Assembly (NCBI RefSeq): GCF_003667525.1 | Contig: NZ_RCUW01000023.1 | Location: forward strand, 1-15,528 | Direction: 5' to 3' | DNA from: Mycetocola_B reblochoni | GTDB lineage: Bacteria; Actinomycetota; Actinomycetes; Actinomycetales; Microbacteriaceae | DNA length: 15,528 bases | In this document: positions 7,022 to 13,929 of the stretch, one piece after another | How positions within the stretch are numbered: position 1 is the stretch's first letter | Layout of the letters: each line of letters begins with the position of its first letter | Program-made: the position numbers and the translations under genes | Notes under the pieces: generated by a model | Database searches by the model: none | What the model was told of the DNA's origin: nothing | Seen by the model: the letters and a program-made list of their open reading frames with translations, nothing else

Positions 7022-8200
7022 ATGCTCCGTAAGTTCCTCGCTACCCTCGCCGTCGCCGCGGTCTGCTTTGGTCCTGCGACTGTGCTCCTCTCCGTCGCCG
7101 TCCTCGCCAACCCCGCTATTGCCGCCTGCGCGCCCGGGTCATTGATCGTGGGGCCGATCCCGGACTCACTCACTGCGACCACGAAGAACGGTGAAACAGT
7201 GACGTTGAATCGTCAGCAGCTCACCCACGCCGCGGCGATCATCACGGTTGGAGGGCAGACGGATGGGGTGGGGCGTCCGGGGGTGGTGATCGCGTTGATG
7301 GCAGCGCTTACGGAGTCGCACCTGCGGATGCTCGCCAACACCGGCACCTACCCCGAATCCGCGAACTTCCCCAACGATGGGGATGCCTCCGATCATGATT
7401 CTCTCGGCCTGTTCCAGATGCGGCCGCAAGCCGGGTGGGGCACCGTCGCGGAGCTCATGGACCCGAACTACCAGGCGCGTGCGTTCTACGGCGGACCGGC
7501 CGGCCCCAACTACCCCTCACCGCGCGGGCTGCTCGACATTCCTGGGTGGCAGCAGCTCGACCCAGGCGAAGCAGCTCAGGCCGTTGAGGTGTCGGCCTAT
7601 CCGGATCGGTATCAGAACTATCAGCCCGTCGCCGAAGCGATCCTCACCGCCCTTACCCGCCCAGCACCATCAGGCGGCGGTGGAGGCGGGGAGGTGGTGG
7701 TGCCGGAGACCACCAGGGTCGTGTTCCCCCTGCCGGAGGGCTCGTGGGTGCGGACCAGCCCGTTCGGGTGGCGCACCGACCCGATCACCTTCGAGACCGC
7801 GTTCCACTCCGGCAGCGACTTCGCCGCCGCAGACGGTACCCCGATCTACGCTGTCGCCGACGGGATCGTCACCCACGCCGGATACACCGGCAACTGGGGC
7901 GGGCTCATCATCCTGGAGCACACCGTCAGCGGAGAACGGGTCGCGTCGTACTACGCGCATATGTGGGAGTACGGTATCCACGTCACTGAAGGCATGACCG
8001 TCACTGCCGGACAGCACATCGGTGATGTCGGCTCCTCCGGGAAATCCACCGGACCCCACCTCCATCTCGAAATCCGGCCCGGCGGTCAAGGTCAGCCCGC
8101 GATCGACTCCGACCAGTGGCTCACCGACCAGGGCGCCGAAGGCATCGCCGGCGGCAACGCTTCCCGCGCGTCCTGCACCCTGGGCGGGGGTGGGCGCTGA
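7022..8200 (+). CDS. Secreted two-domain wall hydrolase: lysozyme-like plus M23 peptidase
   Basis: The protein has 392 residues. An N-terminal hydrophobic segment (LATLAVAAVCFGPATVLLSVAVL, ~6-28) ending near ANPAIAAC is a signal peptide or anchor. Residues ~62-215 contain a transglycosylase-like domain with a candidate catalytic glutamate in ALTESHL (E98) and the downstream GLFQMRP (~129-135). A Gly-rich linker (~218-224) leads to an M23/LytM endopeptidase at ~235-355: FGWRTDP, the zinc ligands H262 and D266 in HSGSDFA, YAHM at 311-314, and HLHLE at 346-350. All the usual metal ligands are present, so it should be active. In conjugation systems such enzymes open peptidoglycan locally so the channel can be assembled. 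No clear Shine-Dalgarno precedes the ATG; it is probably translated by coupling to the gene 6 bases upstream. Its stop shares TGATG with the next gene. Confidence 0.9.
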   Translation: MLRKFLATLAVAAVCFGPATVLLSVAVLANPAIAACAPGSLIVGPIPDSLTATTKNGETVTLNRQQLTHAAAIITVGGQTDGVGRPGVVIALMAALTESHLRMLANTGTYPESANFPNDGDASDHDSLGLFQMRPQAGWGTVAELMDPNYQARAFYGGPAGPNYPSPRGLLDIPGWQQLDPGEAAQAVEVSAYPDRYQNYQPVAEAILTALTRPAPSGGGGGGEVVVPETTRVVFPLPEGSWVRTSPFGWRTDPITFETAFHSGSDFAAADGTPIYAVADGIVTHAGYTGNWGGLIILEHTVSGERVASYYAHMWEYGIHVTEGMTVTAGQHIGDVGSSGKSTGPHLHLEIRPGGQGQPAIDSDQWLTDQGAEGIAGGNASRASCTLGGGGR

Positions 8201-8466
8201 TGGACGTGTTCCCCGACTTCGGCGGCGTCGGCGCCGCAAGCGACCTCCGTGCGGTGATCGGTGCGCTGCTGATGTTCGTGCTCATCATCGCCGTGCTCAT
8301 GCTGATCGTCTCCGCGATCGTCTGGGCGATCTCATCCTCGACCGGCAACCCGCACACCGCCACCAAAGCGCGGCTCGGCGCCTGGGTTGCGCTCGGCACC
8401 GCCGCCCTCGCCGGAGCGGGCGTCGCCTGGGTCAACTTCCTTCTCGGAGTCGGTGAACGCTTGTAG
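8200..8466 (+). CDS. DUF6112-type small membrane protein (first copy), pilin-like
   Basis: The protein has 88 residues and starts at the ATG in the TGATG junction with the hydrolase; a longer in-frame form from 8116 would run through the preceding gene and has no ribosome site. Two hydrophobic helices are visible (~18-45, AVIGALLMFVLIIAVLMLIVSAIVWAI, and ~60-83, LGAWVALGTAALAGAGVAWVNFLL) with a short basic loop between them (NPHTATKAR). The size and hairpin topology match VirB2/TrbC-like pilins and the DUF6112 family that precedes TrbL-like genes in actinobacterial elements. It is clearly paralogous to the protein at 9967-10236, sharing L-R-x-I/V-x-G-A, SAIVW, NPH-x-A and the final NF-x-x-GVG. 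The opposite-strand cargo gene follows after 38 bases. Confidence 0.8.
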   Translation: MDVFPDFGGVGAASDLRAVIGALLMFVLIIAVLMLIVSAIVWAISSSTGNPHTATKARLGAWVALGTAALAGAGVAWVNFLLGVGERL

Positions 8467-8504
8467 ACGTACTGGCCGCGGGAGGTCGCGAGATTGCAGT
8501 CTTC

Positions 8505-9863
8505 CTAGAACGGCAGGGCGGGCGAGGGCGCATCGGAAGATACCGGTGCTGGCTCGCGTTCAGTGTCTTCCTGCCACTCCGTCTTGATCGCGATGATGAG
8601 TTCACGGTCGGCGCCTAGGTTCTGCATCGCTTTCCTGAACGCCTGAGAGCGGGTACTTGCTGTTCCGATGAATCCGCGTGAGATGAGCTGGGCAAAGACA
8701 CCCCGCAGAAGGTACTTGGTGTTCTTGTAGGTGACTCGGAAGCCACCTCGCGGCCCGACTTTGAACGTCGAATCTGTCATGGCGAGCCGCATCCAGTCGG
8801 CCGAGACGTACATGCCTTTGAGTGTCTTCCCGTCGAGTTTTCGACCGGCGTCTCCGCGCACGAACTTGAACCAGAATGGGGTATCAAAAGCTCGCCAATC
8901 GGCGGCTTTCTTCGGGACTTCGCGACCTTTGGGCATGAGGTTGAGTTGTTTCTCGATCTCGTTCTTACGTCGATAGACCCATTCGTAGCTGCCGTTCTCG
9001 TCGCCGCTGTCAGCTCGTTCCAGTCTCTTGTATTGAACGAAGGTGAAAGCGTCGTGAACCTGGTCCCAATAGAGGAGGTCGATGCCGAGCTCTTCCTCTA
9101 TGGGTTTCTTGTTTACGGACATGACGAGGAGCTTCCGTTGGCCGTTGTGGTCCTCGAACACGGCGAGGCTAGCCGCCCGCTGATCGGCGATGAGCTTGCC
9201 ATCGAAACGTTGAAGATCGAGCGGCAGTAGTTCCTCTTCCATATCTCGCTCGTAGCCAGCGTTCAGCACGGTATCGAGAAGTGTCTCGTTTTCCGAGGCA
9301 CTGGGCGGCTCGCTGAAAGCATCCGCGGGCAACGGAACATCCGCAATCTGCGAAGCCAGCAGGACCGCATCACGTGCTTCGATCCTCGACTGCTGCACTT
9401 CATCATCGAACGTGCGCGGCGATCTGAACACTGAGTCCAGCCACGGCCCGACCGTCGGGTCAGTCTGTCTGAGATAGTCGAGGAGGGCTCTGGCTGTAGG
9501 ACTGTCGAGTCGATGTGCGTAGAAGTGCTGCGGTATTGGCGACATCGAGACCGCCTGTTCTCTCAGCTCTCCAAGCTCGAGAGGTGCGAGCAGACGAAGG
9601 ACCGGCGACAAGGTCGCGCGTAGCGTTCCGCTCGCGATGCCGGCGACGCCGCGCGTGACTGCCAAACCGATCAGATAGTTCCCGGTGCCGAGTTCTTCAT
9701 CTCCTTCGCGGACGATGGCGCAGAGGGAACCGACGGTCGGAGTGGAATCTTTGTCGAACGCTTCGCTGATCTTCTCGACGCTCAGATAGCTGATCCGGTT
9801 CGCGCCCTTCGCGTGGACGACGTACATCACCAAAGGCGGCATCGTCTCGGTGCTTCCGGTCAT
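8505..9863 (-). CDS. Unrecognised cargo protein with possible PD-(D/E)XK nuclease core
   Basis: The protein has 452 residues, lies opposite to every other gene here, and separates two paralogous DUF6112 genes. No family was recognised for the whole. The N-terminus (1-145) is mixed alpha/beta (LVMYVVHAKGANRISYLSVEKISEAF). The centre has an acidic helix (ERDMEEELLPLDLQRF, 205-220), then E256-E258, GID with D262, two predicted strands and QYK with K279. D262-x14-Q277-x-K279 has the spacing and hairpin look of Mrr-like PD-(D/E)XK nucleases. A C-terminal domain (~325-430) contains WFKFVRGDAG and GFRVTYKNTKYLLRGVFAQLISRGF; the last ~20 residues are disordered. There is no signal peptide or membrane helix, so it is cytosolic. 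Hand counts of three 60-base lines in the gene give 53-58% G+C, against about 73% in one line of the next transfer gene, which suggests separate acquisition. ATG 9863 fits a leaderless transcript; the in-frame ATG at 9842 (codon 8) is an alternative. The nuclease call is inference. Confidence 0.8.
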   Translation of the reverse strand: MTGSTETMPPLVMYVVHAKGANRISYLSVEKISEAFDKDSTPTVGSLCAIVREGDEELGTGNYLIGLAVTRGVAGIASGTLRATLSPVLRLLAPLELGELREQAVSMSPIPQHFYAHRLDSPTARALLDYLRQTDPTVGPWLDSVFRSPRTFDDEVQQSRIEARDAVLLASQIADVPLPADAFSEPPSASENETLLDTVLNAGYERDMEEELLPLDLQRFDGKLIADQRAASLAVFEDHNGQRKLLVMSVNKKPIEEELGIDLLYWDQVHDAFTFVQYKRLERADSGDENGSYEWVYRRKNEIEKQLNLMPKGREVPKKAADWRAFDTPFWFKFVRGDAGRKLDGKTLKGMYVSADWMRLAMTDSTFKVGPRGGFRVTYKNTKYLLRGVFAQLISRGFIGTASTRSQAFRKAMQNLGADRELIIAIKTEWQEDTEREPAPVSSDAPSPALPF

Positions 9864-9869
9864 CTCCTC

Positions 9870-9897
9870 ATTTTAGATGAGCTCCCAGATGTGCCAT
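9870..9897 (-). promoter_or_regulatory. Probable leaderless promoter of the cargo gene
   Basis: On the minus strand, TAAAAT (9875-9870) is a good -10 hexamer, and ATGGCA (9897-9892) is a 4-of-6 match to a -35 with a 16-base spacer. Transcription should begin about 7 bases after the -10, at or next to the A of ATG 9863. Leaderless mRNAs are common in actinobacteria, and the only purine-rich sequence (GAGGAG) touches the ATG, too close for a normal ribosome site. The -10 overlaps a 5-bp dyad, CTCAT-TTTAG-ATGAG (9867-9881), that could be an operator. Confidence 0.45.
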
Positions 9898-9953
9898 GGG
9901 CGCGCGGGTGCACCTGGCTGACAAGTCCGCCATTCCCCGGCGCTTGTGAGCAG

Positions 9954-9959
9954 AAGGAG
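9954..9959 (+). promoter_or_regulatory. Ribosome binding site that fixes the GTG start at 9967
   Basis: AAGGAG is placed 7 bases before GTG 9967. The in-frame start at 9946 lies upstream of this site and would add residues (MSRRSIP) not seen in the paralogue, so the shorter form is preferred. Confidence 0.65.
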
Positions 9960-9966
9960 CATCCCT

Positions 9967-10236
9967 GTGATTGATATCGATCCGAACGGTACCGGGCTTC
10001 CCGGTATCGAGCAGTTGCGCATCATCGTCGGCGCGGTCATGACCGTCGGCCTGATCCTCTCCGTCCTCGCCCTGATCATCTCAGCGATCGTGTGGGGCTT
10101 CGGCGCGAACAGCAGCAACCCGCACCTCGCGTCGCGCGGGAAGGTCGGCGTGCTCGTGTCCTGCGGGGCGGCGATCATCTGCGGTGCAGCGGTGACGCTC
10201 ATCAACTTCTTCTGGGGCGTCGGCCAAGCCGTCTAA
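9967..10236 (+). CDS. DUF6112-type small membrane protein (second copy), pilin-like
   Basis: The protein has 89 residues. Two hydrophobic helices (~17-44, LRIIVGAVMTVGLILSVLALIISAIVW, and ~58-83, KVGVLVSCGAAIICGAAVTLINFFW) flank a short loop with NPHLASRGK. It aligns along its whole length with the protein at 8200-8466: both have a short acidic N-terminus, LR-x-I/V-x-GA, SAIVW, NPH-x-A, a basic loop, and end in NF-x-x-GVG. Small two-helix proteins just before a TrbL/VirB6-like gene are candidates for the pilin or a pore component. Having two tandem copies may mean two pilin-like subunits. The cargo gene has split the pair, and this copy now lies 103 bases downstream of the cargo start. It is followed by the TrbL-like gene after 28 bases. 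Confidence 0.8.
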   Translation: MIDIDPNGTGLPGIEQLRIIVGAVMTVGLILSVLALIISAIVWGFGANSSNPHLASRGKVGVLVSCGAAIICGAAVTLINFFWGVGQAV

Positions 10237-10264
10237 CCCCAATCACGGAGAAGGGAGCTCTGCT

Positions 10265-11683
10265 GTGAGTGTGTGTGATGTGCCAGTGATCTCGGCCGTG
10301 TGCGACACCGTCGGGCAGGGCGCCGCGACGTTGATCGCGGCCCCGTTCGACTGGCTCGCCCAAGCAATGGGCGGCGCTGCAGCCTGGCTGTTCGAGGCGG
10401 TCTGGGCAGTATTCGACACCACCACCCTCGTCGACGTGTCAGACCCCGGATATGTCGGGGTGTACAACATCCTGTTCGGGGTGGCGGTGTTCGTGGTGCT
10501 GATCTTCTTCTGCCTGCAACTGATCACCGGACTTATCCACCGCGACCCGACCGCTCTCGCCCGTGCCGCACTCGGGGCCGCGAAAAGCATCCTCGGTTCC
10601 TTCGTCGCCATCGGTCTTACCGGCCTGCTCTTGGAGATCACGGATCAGCTCGCGGTCGGGATCGTGCAGGCCACGGGGAACACGATGGAATCCATCGGCG
10701 ACCGCATTACCCTGCTCGCTGCGGGGTTCGCGGGGATCAACATCGCCGCGCCCGGTGTCGGGGCGATCGTCACGATCTTTCTCGCCGGCCTCGCCATCAG
10801 CGCGGCTGCGATCGTGTGGTTCTCGCTCCTGATCCGCAAAGCGCTGCTGCTGGTCGCGATCGTGTTCGCACCCATCGCTCTCGCGGGGTTCTCGTGGGAT
10901 GCGACCAAGGGCTGGTTCGGGAAGTGGGCGACGTTCGTGATCGCTTTGATCTTGTCGAAGCTCGTGTTGGTGGTGATCTTCCTCGTGGCGATCACCCAGG
11001 TCTCTGCTCCGATTGAGCTTGATCTGGCGTCGATCAGCGACCCGATCGCCGGGGTCGTGTTGATGTTCATCGCCGCGTTCGCCCCGTACATGACGTACAA
11101 GTTCGTCACGTTCATCGGCTTCGATATGTACCACTCGATGAGCGCGGAACAAGAAGCCAAGTCCGCCCTCAACCGCCCCGTCCCCGTGCCGTCCGCACCG
11201 AAGACCAACGGTGCGAAGAAGGTGCTCGACGGAGCCGGTGACAAAGGCGGCGGCGCGGCACCTTCCAGCGGCGGCACGCCGCCCGCAGCATCAACCGCGT
11301 CCACCGGTAGCGGCGGGGCTGCGGCGGGCGGCGGGGCTGTCGCGACCAGTGGTGCTGGTGCGGGAACCGCAGGCGGTGGTGCTGGCGCGGCCGGCGCCGG
11401 GGCCGGTGCGGGTGCCGCGGCGGCGGGGCCTGCGGCTGCGGTCGTGATCGGCGCGCAAGTCGCGAAAGCCGCCGCGACAGCGGGCCCGAAGCTCGGTGGC
11501 GCTGTCGGTGGGGCGGCGGAAGGTCACGCTGCCGGTGCCGGAGAGACGGCGCAACCGTCACCGCCGCCGCCGCCAGCACCGAACCACACACCCACCGCTC
11601 CACCCGCAGCACCTCCGGTGCCTCCGGTGCCTCCGGCCAAGCAGACGCCACCGGCTCCGAAGCCGACGCCTGGGAAGGAGTAG
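10265..11683 (+). CDS. TrbL/VirB6-like polytopic conjugal transfer protein
   Basis: The protein has 472 residues and is central to the inner-membrane channel in type IV secretion. Several hydrophobic segments are visible: ~68-92 (YNILFGVAVFVVLIFFCLQLITGLI), ~107-125, ~148-190, ~193-210 (ALLLVAIVFAPIALAGFS, a pattern typical of the TrbL/VirB6 core), ~222-245 (ATFVIALILSKLVLVVIFLVAI) and ~258-282. The charged loop DPTALARAALGAAKSILGS lies between the first two. From about residue 310 the tail is a long Gly/Ala- and then Pro-rich low-complexity region, probably disordered; such tails are common in actinobacterial members. The start is GTG 10265, with AAGGGA 8 bases before it. The SCO6880-like gene follows after 3 bases and its ribosome site lies inside the end of this gene, so the two are coupled. 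Confidence 0.85.
   Translation: MSVCDVPVISAVCDTVGQGAATLIAAPFDWLAQAMGGAAAWLFEAVWAVFDTTTLVDVSDPGYVGVYNILFGVAVFVVLIFFCLQLITGLIHRDPTALARAALGAAKSILGSFVAIGLTGLLLEITDQLAVGIVQATGNTMESIGDRITLLAAGFAGINIAAPGVGAIVTIFLAGLAISAAAIVWFSLLIRKALLLVAIVFAPIALAGFSWDATKGWFGKWATFVIALILSKLVLVVIFLVAITQVSAPIELDLASISDPIAGVVLMFIAAFAPYMTYKFVTFIGFDMYHSMSAEQEAKSALNRPVPVPSAPKTNGAKKVLDGAGDKGGGAAPSSGGTPPAASTASTGSGGAAAGGGAVATSGAGAGTAGGGAGAAGAGAGAGAAAAGPAAAVVIGAQVAKAAATAGPKLGGAVGGAAEGHAAGAGETAQPSPPPPPAPNHTPTAPPAAPPVPPVPPAKQTPPAPKPTPGKE
11612..11636. repeat. Short tandem repeat in the TrbL-like gene tail
   Basis: CCTCCGGTG is repeated 2.8 times in direct order and encodes PPVPPVPP. Being a multiple of three, copy-number changes would keep the frame and only alter the length of the proline-rich tail. 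It may be a slippage-prone site. Confidence 0.85.
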
Positions 11684-11686
11684 CTG

Positions 11687-13150
11687 ATGTCGAATCAGCA
11701 GAGCACGGTGGAGTTTGGGTTGCGGGCGGTGCAGTTCTCCCGCCTCACCCGCCGCGGCATCCTCCTCGGCCTCTCCCTCCCACAACTCATCGTCCTCGCC
11801 ATCGGAGTGCTCTCCATCGTCGGTGCCCTCTACGCCGGCGGCGGCATCCTCCTCGCCTGGACCGCACCCATCTGGCTCCTCAGCGCAGCACTCGCATGGA
11901 CACCGGTCGGAGGCAGGAAGCTCATCGAGTGGGTGCCCGTCACCTTCCGATGGGTCGCCCGCACACAGGCACGTCAGACCGTGTTCCGGCGCAGGATCGT
12001 GAAACCCCGCCCTGCAGGCACCCTCGCCCTCCCAGGCGATGCGGCAGCGCTCCGTGAGTGGGAAGACCCGGAGACGGGGGCGGCGATGATTCACGACCCC
12101 CACGCGCAGACACTCACGGCGATCATCGCGGTCTCGCATCCCGCGTTCGTGCTCCTCGACCCCGGCGAACAACAACGCCGCGTCGCCACCTGGGGGCGGG
12201 TACTCGCCACCACCTGCCGCTCAGGCAGGATCGCCCGCCTCCAGGTGTGCGAACGCACCCTCCCCGACGGAGGCTCCGGCCTCGTGGAGTGGTGGCGCAG
12301 CCACGGCACCGACGACGGGTCATGGGCCTCGAACGTCTACCGAGAACTCATCGACCGTGCAGGCCCCGCCGGAGAACGACACGCGACGACGATCAGTCTC
12401 GCCCTCGATCTCCGCGCGGCAGCCCGTCAGGTGCGGACGAACGGTGGCGGGATCAAGGGGGCTGCGTCGGTGCTGCGGCAGGAGATGACGACGCTCGTGA
12501 CCGCGCTGCGTGCCGCGGAACTCACCGTCGGTGCTTGGGTCACGCCAGGTGAGGTCGCCGTGATCCTCCGCTCCGCGTACGATCCTGCCGCCGCGGCGCT
12601 TCTTGAACGTCACGGCGACATCGGTAGGAGTCTTGCGACTGCGGGGCCAGTCGCGGTGGCGGAATCGTGGGATCGGTTGCGGTCGGACTCCGCGCACCAT
12701 GCGGTGCTGTGGGTCAGCGAGTGGCCGAGGTCTCAGGTGTATCCGGGGTTCCTCGCCCCGGTGCTGCTGTCGTCAGGGATTCAACGCTCGTTTTCGCTGG
12801 TGTGTACGCCGATCCGTTCGGATCAGGCCGCGAGGGACATTCGGAAGAAGAAGACTGAGTTGATTTCGGATGCGGCGCAACGCTCCAAGATGGGGCAGAT
12901 CGAGGACGCCTCCCAAACCGCCGAATACGGCGATGTCCTCCAACAAGAAGCCGACCTCACCGCCGGGCACGGCGTCCTCCGCTACACCGGCCTCATCAGC
13001 GTCAGCGCACCGACGCCGGAAGAGCTCGACACCGCGGTCGCGGCAATCGAACAGGCCGCGATCCAAGCCTCCTGTGAGACCCGGCGTCTTGTCGGGCAGC
13101 AAGCCCAAGCCTTCACTGTCGCAGCGCTCCCGCTGTGCCGCACCGTCTAA
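11687..13150 (+). CDS. SCO6880-family protein of the conjugation module (PrgI-like N-terminus)
   Basis: The protein has 487 residues. After a short N-terminus (VEFGLRAVQFSRLTRRGILLGLSLPQ), two adjacent membrane helices occur at ~31-70 (LIVLAIGVLSIVGALYAGGGILLAWTAPIWLLSAAL), as in PrgI-type proteins. The rest is a long soluble region with GAAMIHDPHAQTLTAIIAVSHPAFVLLDPGEQQRRVATWGRVLA, LDLRAAARQVRTNGGG, and a C-terminal part VCTPIRSDQAARDIRKKKTELISDAAQR. I recognise this layout as the SCO6880 family, which in actinobacterial elements lies between the TrbL-like and VirB4-like genes. Its middle may correspond to the N-terminal, ATP-site-free half of VirB4. It would sit at the inner membrane and work with the ATPase. 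AAGGAG lies 6 bases before the ATG and overlaps the end of the previous gene. No Walker A motif is present, so it is not itself the motor. Confidence 0.85.
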   Translation: MSNQQSTVEFGLRAVQFSRLTRRGILLGLSLPQLIVLAIGVLSIVGALYAGGGILLAWTAPIWLLSAALAWTPVGGRKLIEWVPVTFRWVARTQARQTVFRRRIVKPRPAGTLALPGDAAALREWEDPETGAAMIHDPHAQTLTAIIAVSHPAFVLLDPGEQQRRVATWGRVLATTCRSGRIARLQVCERTLPDGGSGLVEWWRSHGTDDGSWASNVYRELIDRAGPAGERHATTISLALDLRAAARQVRTNGGGIKGAASVLRQEMTTLVTALRAAELTVGAWVTPGEVAVILRSAYDPAAAALLERHGDIGRSLATAGPVAVAESWDRLRSDSAHHAVLWVSEWPRSQVYPGFLAPVLLSSGIQRSFSLVCTPIRSDQAARDIRKKKTELISDAAQRSKMGQIEDASQTAEYGDVLQQEADLTAGHGVLRYTGLISVSAPTPEELDTAVAAIEQAAIQASCETRRLVGQQAQAFTVAALPLCRTV

Positions 13151-13154
13151 GGAG
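13149..13154 (+). promoter_or_regulatory. Ribosome binding site that fixes the start at 13162
   Basis: AAGGAG overlaps the TAA stop of the SCO6880-like gene and lies 7 bases before ATG 13162. The earlier in-frame start at 13135 lies inside the preceding gene without a site. Confidence 0.7.
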
Positions 13155-13161
13155 CACACCG

Positions 13162-13929
13162 ATGCCGACCTTTCAGAACCCGACCACGGATGCGGCGGAA
13201 CCCTCCGAAGCCCTCCGGGTACTCGCGCACGCTACTCGCGTGTTCGAGGACCCGGCCGACACGTACGCGGTGCTCGGTGATCTCATCGCCGGGCTGCGAT
13301 CCCTCCGCCAGGTGTTCGACCAACTCGCTACCGCCCACACCCAGAACCAGGCGCGTGCATACGATGACGCCGGAAACCAAGGCGCCGGCGCAAGCCACGC
13401 TCTCACCGCAGCCGCAGCGCTCCGACAGGCAGCGACACTGCTGGATGGACTTCACGAGCAGGTTGATGCTGCCCTGAATGCATCGGGACGGATCGCTTGG
13501 CACCCCGCACCCTCAGATTCGGTGCCCGCTCGGTGGGTGGGGATCGTGTTCCTGCAAGGGCAGGACGCTGACGAGGTGCTGGCGATCATCGACCGCGACG
13601 GCACGGATGCGGCGATCGAGCATCTGGCCGGGTTCGACATGGGTGAAGAGACCACGCAGGCTGCGCTCGTCAACGGATACGTCTACGACACCATCCCTGC
13701 CGGCCCCCTCGACCGCACCACCAGCAGCGGCGAGTACACGTTGACGTACAACCACGACCACGGACACGTTTCCCTGCTGCGGGCCCACCCCGAACCACGG
13801 AAGAGCGCTGCTGAGGCTCCGATAGTCAAGCGAGCGCCAGTACGCAGGCAGTCCCGAGTGATCGAGAATGAGGAGGACCCGTTCGTGCCTGCCCGGTCGT
13901 CGTCACCGTCGCGGGGGCGAGCACTATGA
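13162..13929 (+). CDS. Unrecognised soluble protein between the SCO6880-like and VirB4-like genes
   Basis: The protein has 255 residues and I do not recognise its family. Residues ~15-115 form long helices (DPADTYAVLGDLIAGLRSLRQVFDQLATAH; SHALTAAAALRQAATLLDGLHEQVDAAL) that look like a helical hairpin or coiled coil. Residues ~122-210 form a second, mixed domain (ARWVGIVFLQGQDADEVLAIIDRDGTDAAIEHLAGFDMGEET, then YTLTYNHDHGHVSLLR), which appears alpha/beta and carries a cluster of His/Asp (NHDHGH). The last ~45 residues are basic and disordered. There is no membrane helix. Being conserved in order between two core transfer genes, with an ATGA overlap to the ATPase, it is probably an adaptor or regulator of that ATPase, but no function can be read from the sequence. 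Confidence 0.75.
   Translation: MPTFQNPTTDAAEPSEALRVLAHATRVFEDPADTYAVLGDLIAGLRSLRQVFDQLATAHTQNQARAYDDAGNQGAGASHALTAAAALRQAATLLDGLHEQVDAALNASGRIAWHPAPSDSVPARWVGIVFLQGQDADEVLAIIDRDGTDAAIEHLAGFDMGEETTQAALVNGYVYDTIPAGPLDRTTSSGEYTLTYNHDHGHVSLLRAHPEPRKSAAEAPIVKRAPVRRQSRVIENEEDPFVPARSSSPSRGRAL

Noticed and set aside
8467..8504. Bidirectional terminator between the first DUF6112 gene and the cargo gene
   Set aside because: The 38-base convergent gap shows no stable inverted repeat or T-run that I can support.
8946..9230. Plus-strand open frame of 94 residues with hydrophobic segments inside the cargo gene
   Set aside because: It has no ribosome site and is the complement of the 452-residue frame, whose codon pattern and coherent protein sequence fit better. 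It is a shadow.
11290..11450. Repeat array or recombination site in the TrbL-like gene tail
   Set aside because: The GGC/GCG-rich repetition is explained by the Gly/Ala-rich disordered tail of the protein; units are irregular.
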